From Culex pipiens pallens (lineage: Eukaryota; Arthropoda; Insecta; Diptera; Culicidae), in assembly GCF_016801865.2 (NCBI RefSeq), contig NC_068939.1, positions 154,634,240 through 154,698,239 on the forward strand: a stretch of DNA of 64,000 nucleotides, read 5' to 3'. The position numbers and the translations under genes are program-made. The notes beneath the pieces were generated by a model, which saw only the letters and a list, made by a program, of their open reading frames with translations, made no database searches and was not told the origin of the DNA. Of the stretch, positions 63,731 through 64,000 are shown in pieces. Every line of letters begins with the position of its first letter. Position 1 is the first letter of the stretch.

Positions 63731-63928
63731 GTTCAACCTTTGATAAAATGGTCATACATTTACCTTATTCCTACCTTAAAGAAAATGTCAACGTTATACA
63801 AATTGTGAGCTAATAATGCTTACTAATAACTAACAAAAATAATTATTAAGAGAAACAACTTAAAAACATAGACTAAAAATGTACGCTAACACAAAACTCT
63901 TCACTCGTAATTTTACTTTTTCCTAACT

Positions 63929-64000
63929 CTAACTCCTGTTTGCGCGCCTCATCAGGCACAGCACCGCTAGGGCGTGAAACAGAAAGTACTGCCCAACCAG
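63929..64000 (-). CDS. C-terminal end of an unidentified minus-strand gene
   Basis: 23 codons plus stop at the edge, reading LVGQYFLFHALAVLCLMRRA then NRS. The composition and a usable poly(A) signal downstream suggest the tail of a real protein, perhaps with a membrane segment followed by a basic end. Too short to name. It would be convergent with JAMP. Confidence 0.4.
   Translation of the reverse strand: MVGQYFLFHALAVLCLMRRANRS

Overview
The window reads as nuclear DNA of a mosquito, most likely a culicine such as Culex (inference from gene content and repeat types; no species marker is present). Recognisable host genes have insect-type structure, with GT-AG introns mostly 50-70 bp long. 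They are VPS33A/carnation (3427-5443, +), a neugrin-family mitochondrial gene (5570-6664, -), a pogo/Jerky-derived gene (9134-10694, +), a gene resembling the DUF7869 proteins of arthropods (37235-40467, -, split by a transposon), an unidentified serine/threonine-rich protein gene (45909-47325, -), the hnRNP M homologue rumpelstiltskin (51387-53993, -), the ER membrane protein JAMP (59122-60143, +), and the last codons of an unidentified minus-strand gene at the right edge.

Most of the rest is mobile DNA, much of it nested. From the left: an I-like non-LTR retrotransposon on the minus strand (1-3402) whose 5' end lies 24 bp from the VPS33A start codon; a DNA transposon with 7-bp target duplications (6840-8967) carrying a MITE; a young non-autonomous copia element with apparently identical LTRs (10831-13016); an RTE-like relic (13022-14270); then a CR1/L2-like element (14671-28331) that has received a second, full-length I-like element (15182-21535) in its ORF1 and a 1.46-kb ORF1-only retroelement (26447-27904) in its reverse transcriptase. 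Target-site duplications resolve this order. Next comes a 5.8-kb element (28842-34620) encoding an OTU-type cysteine protease, an APE endonuclease and a reverse transcriptase, in a reading frame that becomes continuous only after five short introns are removed and one base is restored. It sits inside a decayed PABPN1-like (nuclear poly(A)-binding protein) sequence.

The right half holds a serpin pseudogene, the MITE-split gene at 37-40 kb, AT-rich DNA with 8-bp satellites and Helitron-like fragments (40.6-45.3 kb), several MITEs with TA target duplications and CACT-type ends, a second copy of the 7-bp-TSD transposon inserted in one arm of a foldback repeat (55.2-56.6 kb), and degenerate A/T-rich repeats between 60 and 63.6 kb.

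Points that look least ordinary are the intron-bearing OTU retrotransposon, the ORF1-only element that shares its 3' tail with the I-like element, TIR elements that carry small spliced transcription units, and a tandemly repeated hairpin cassette between the two ORFs of the CR1-like element. Coordinates were read by eye; splice sites come from consensus and frame, not from transcripts.
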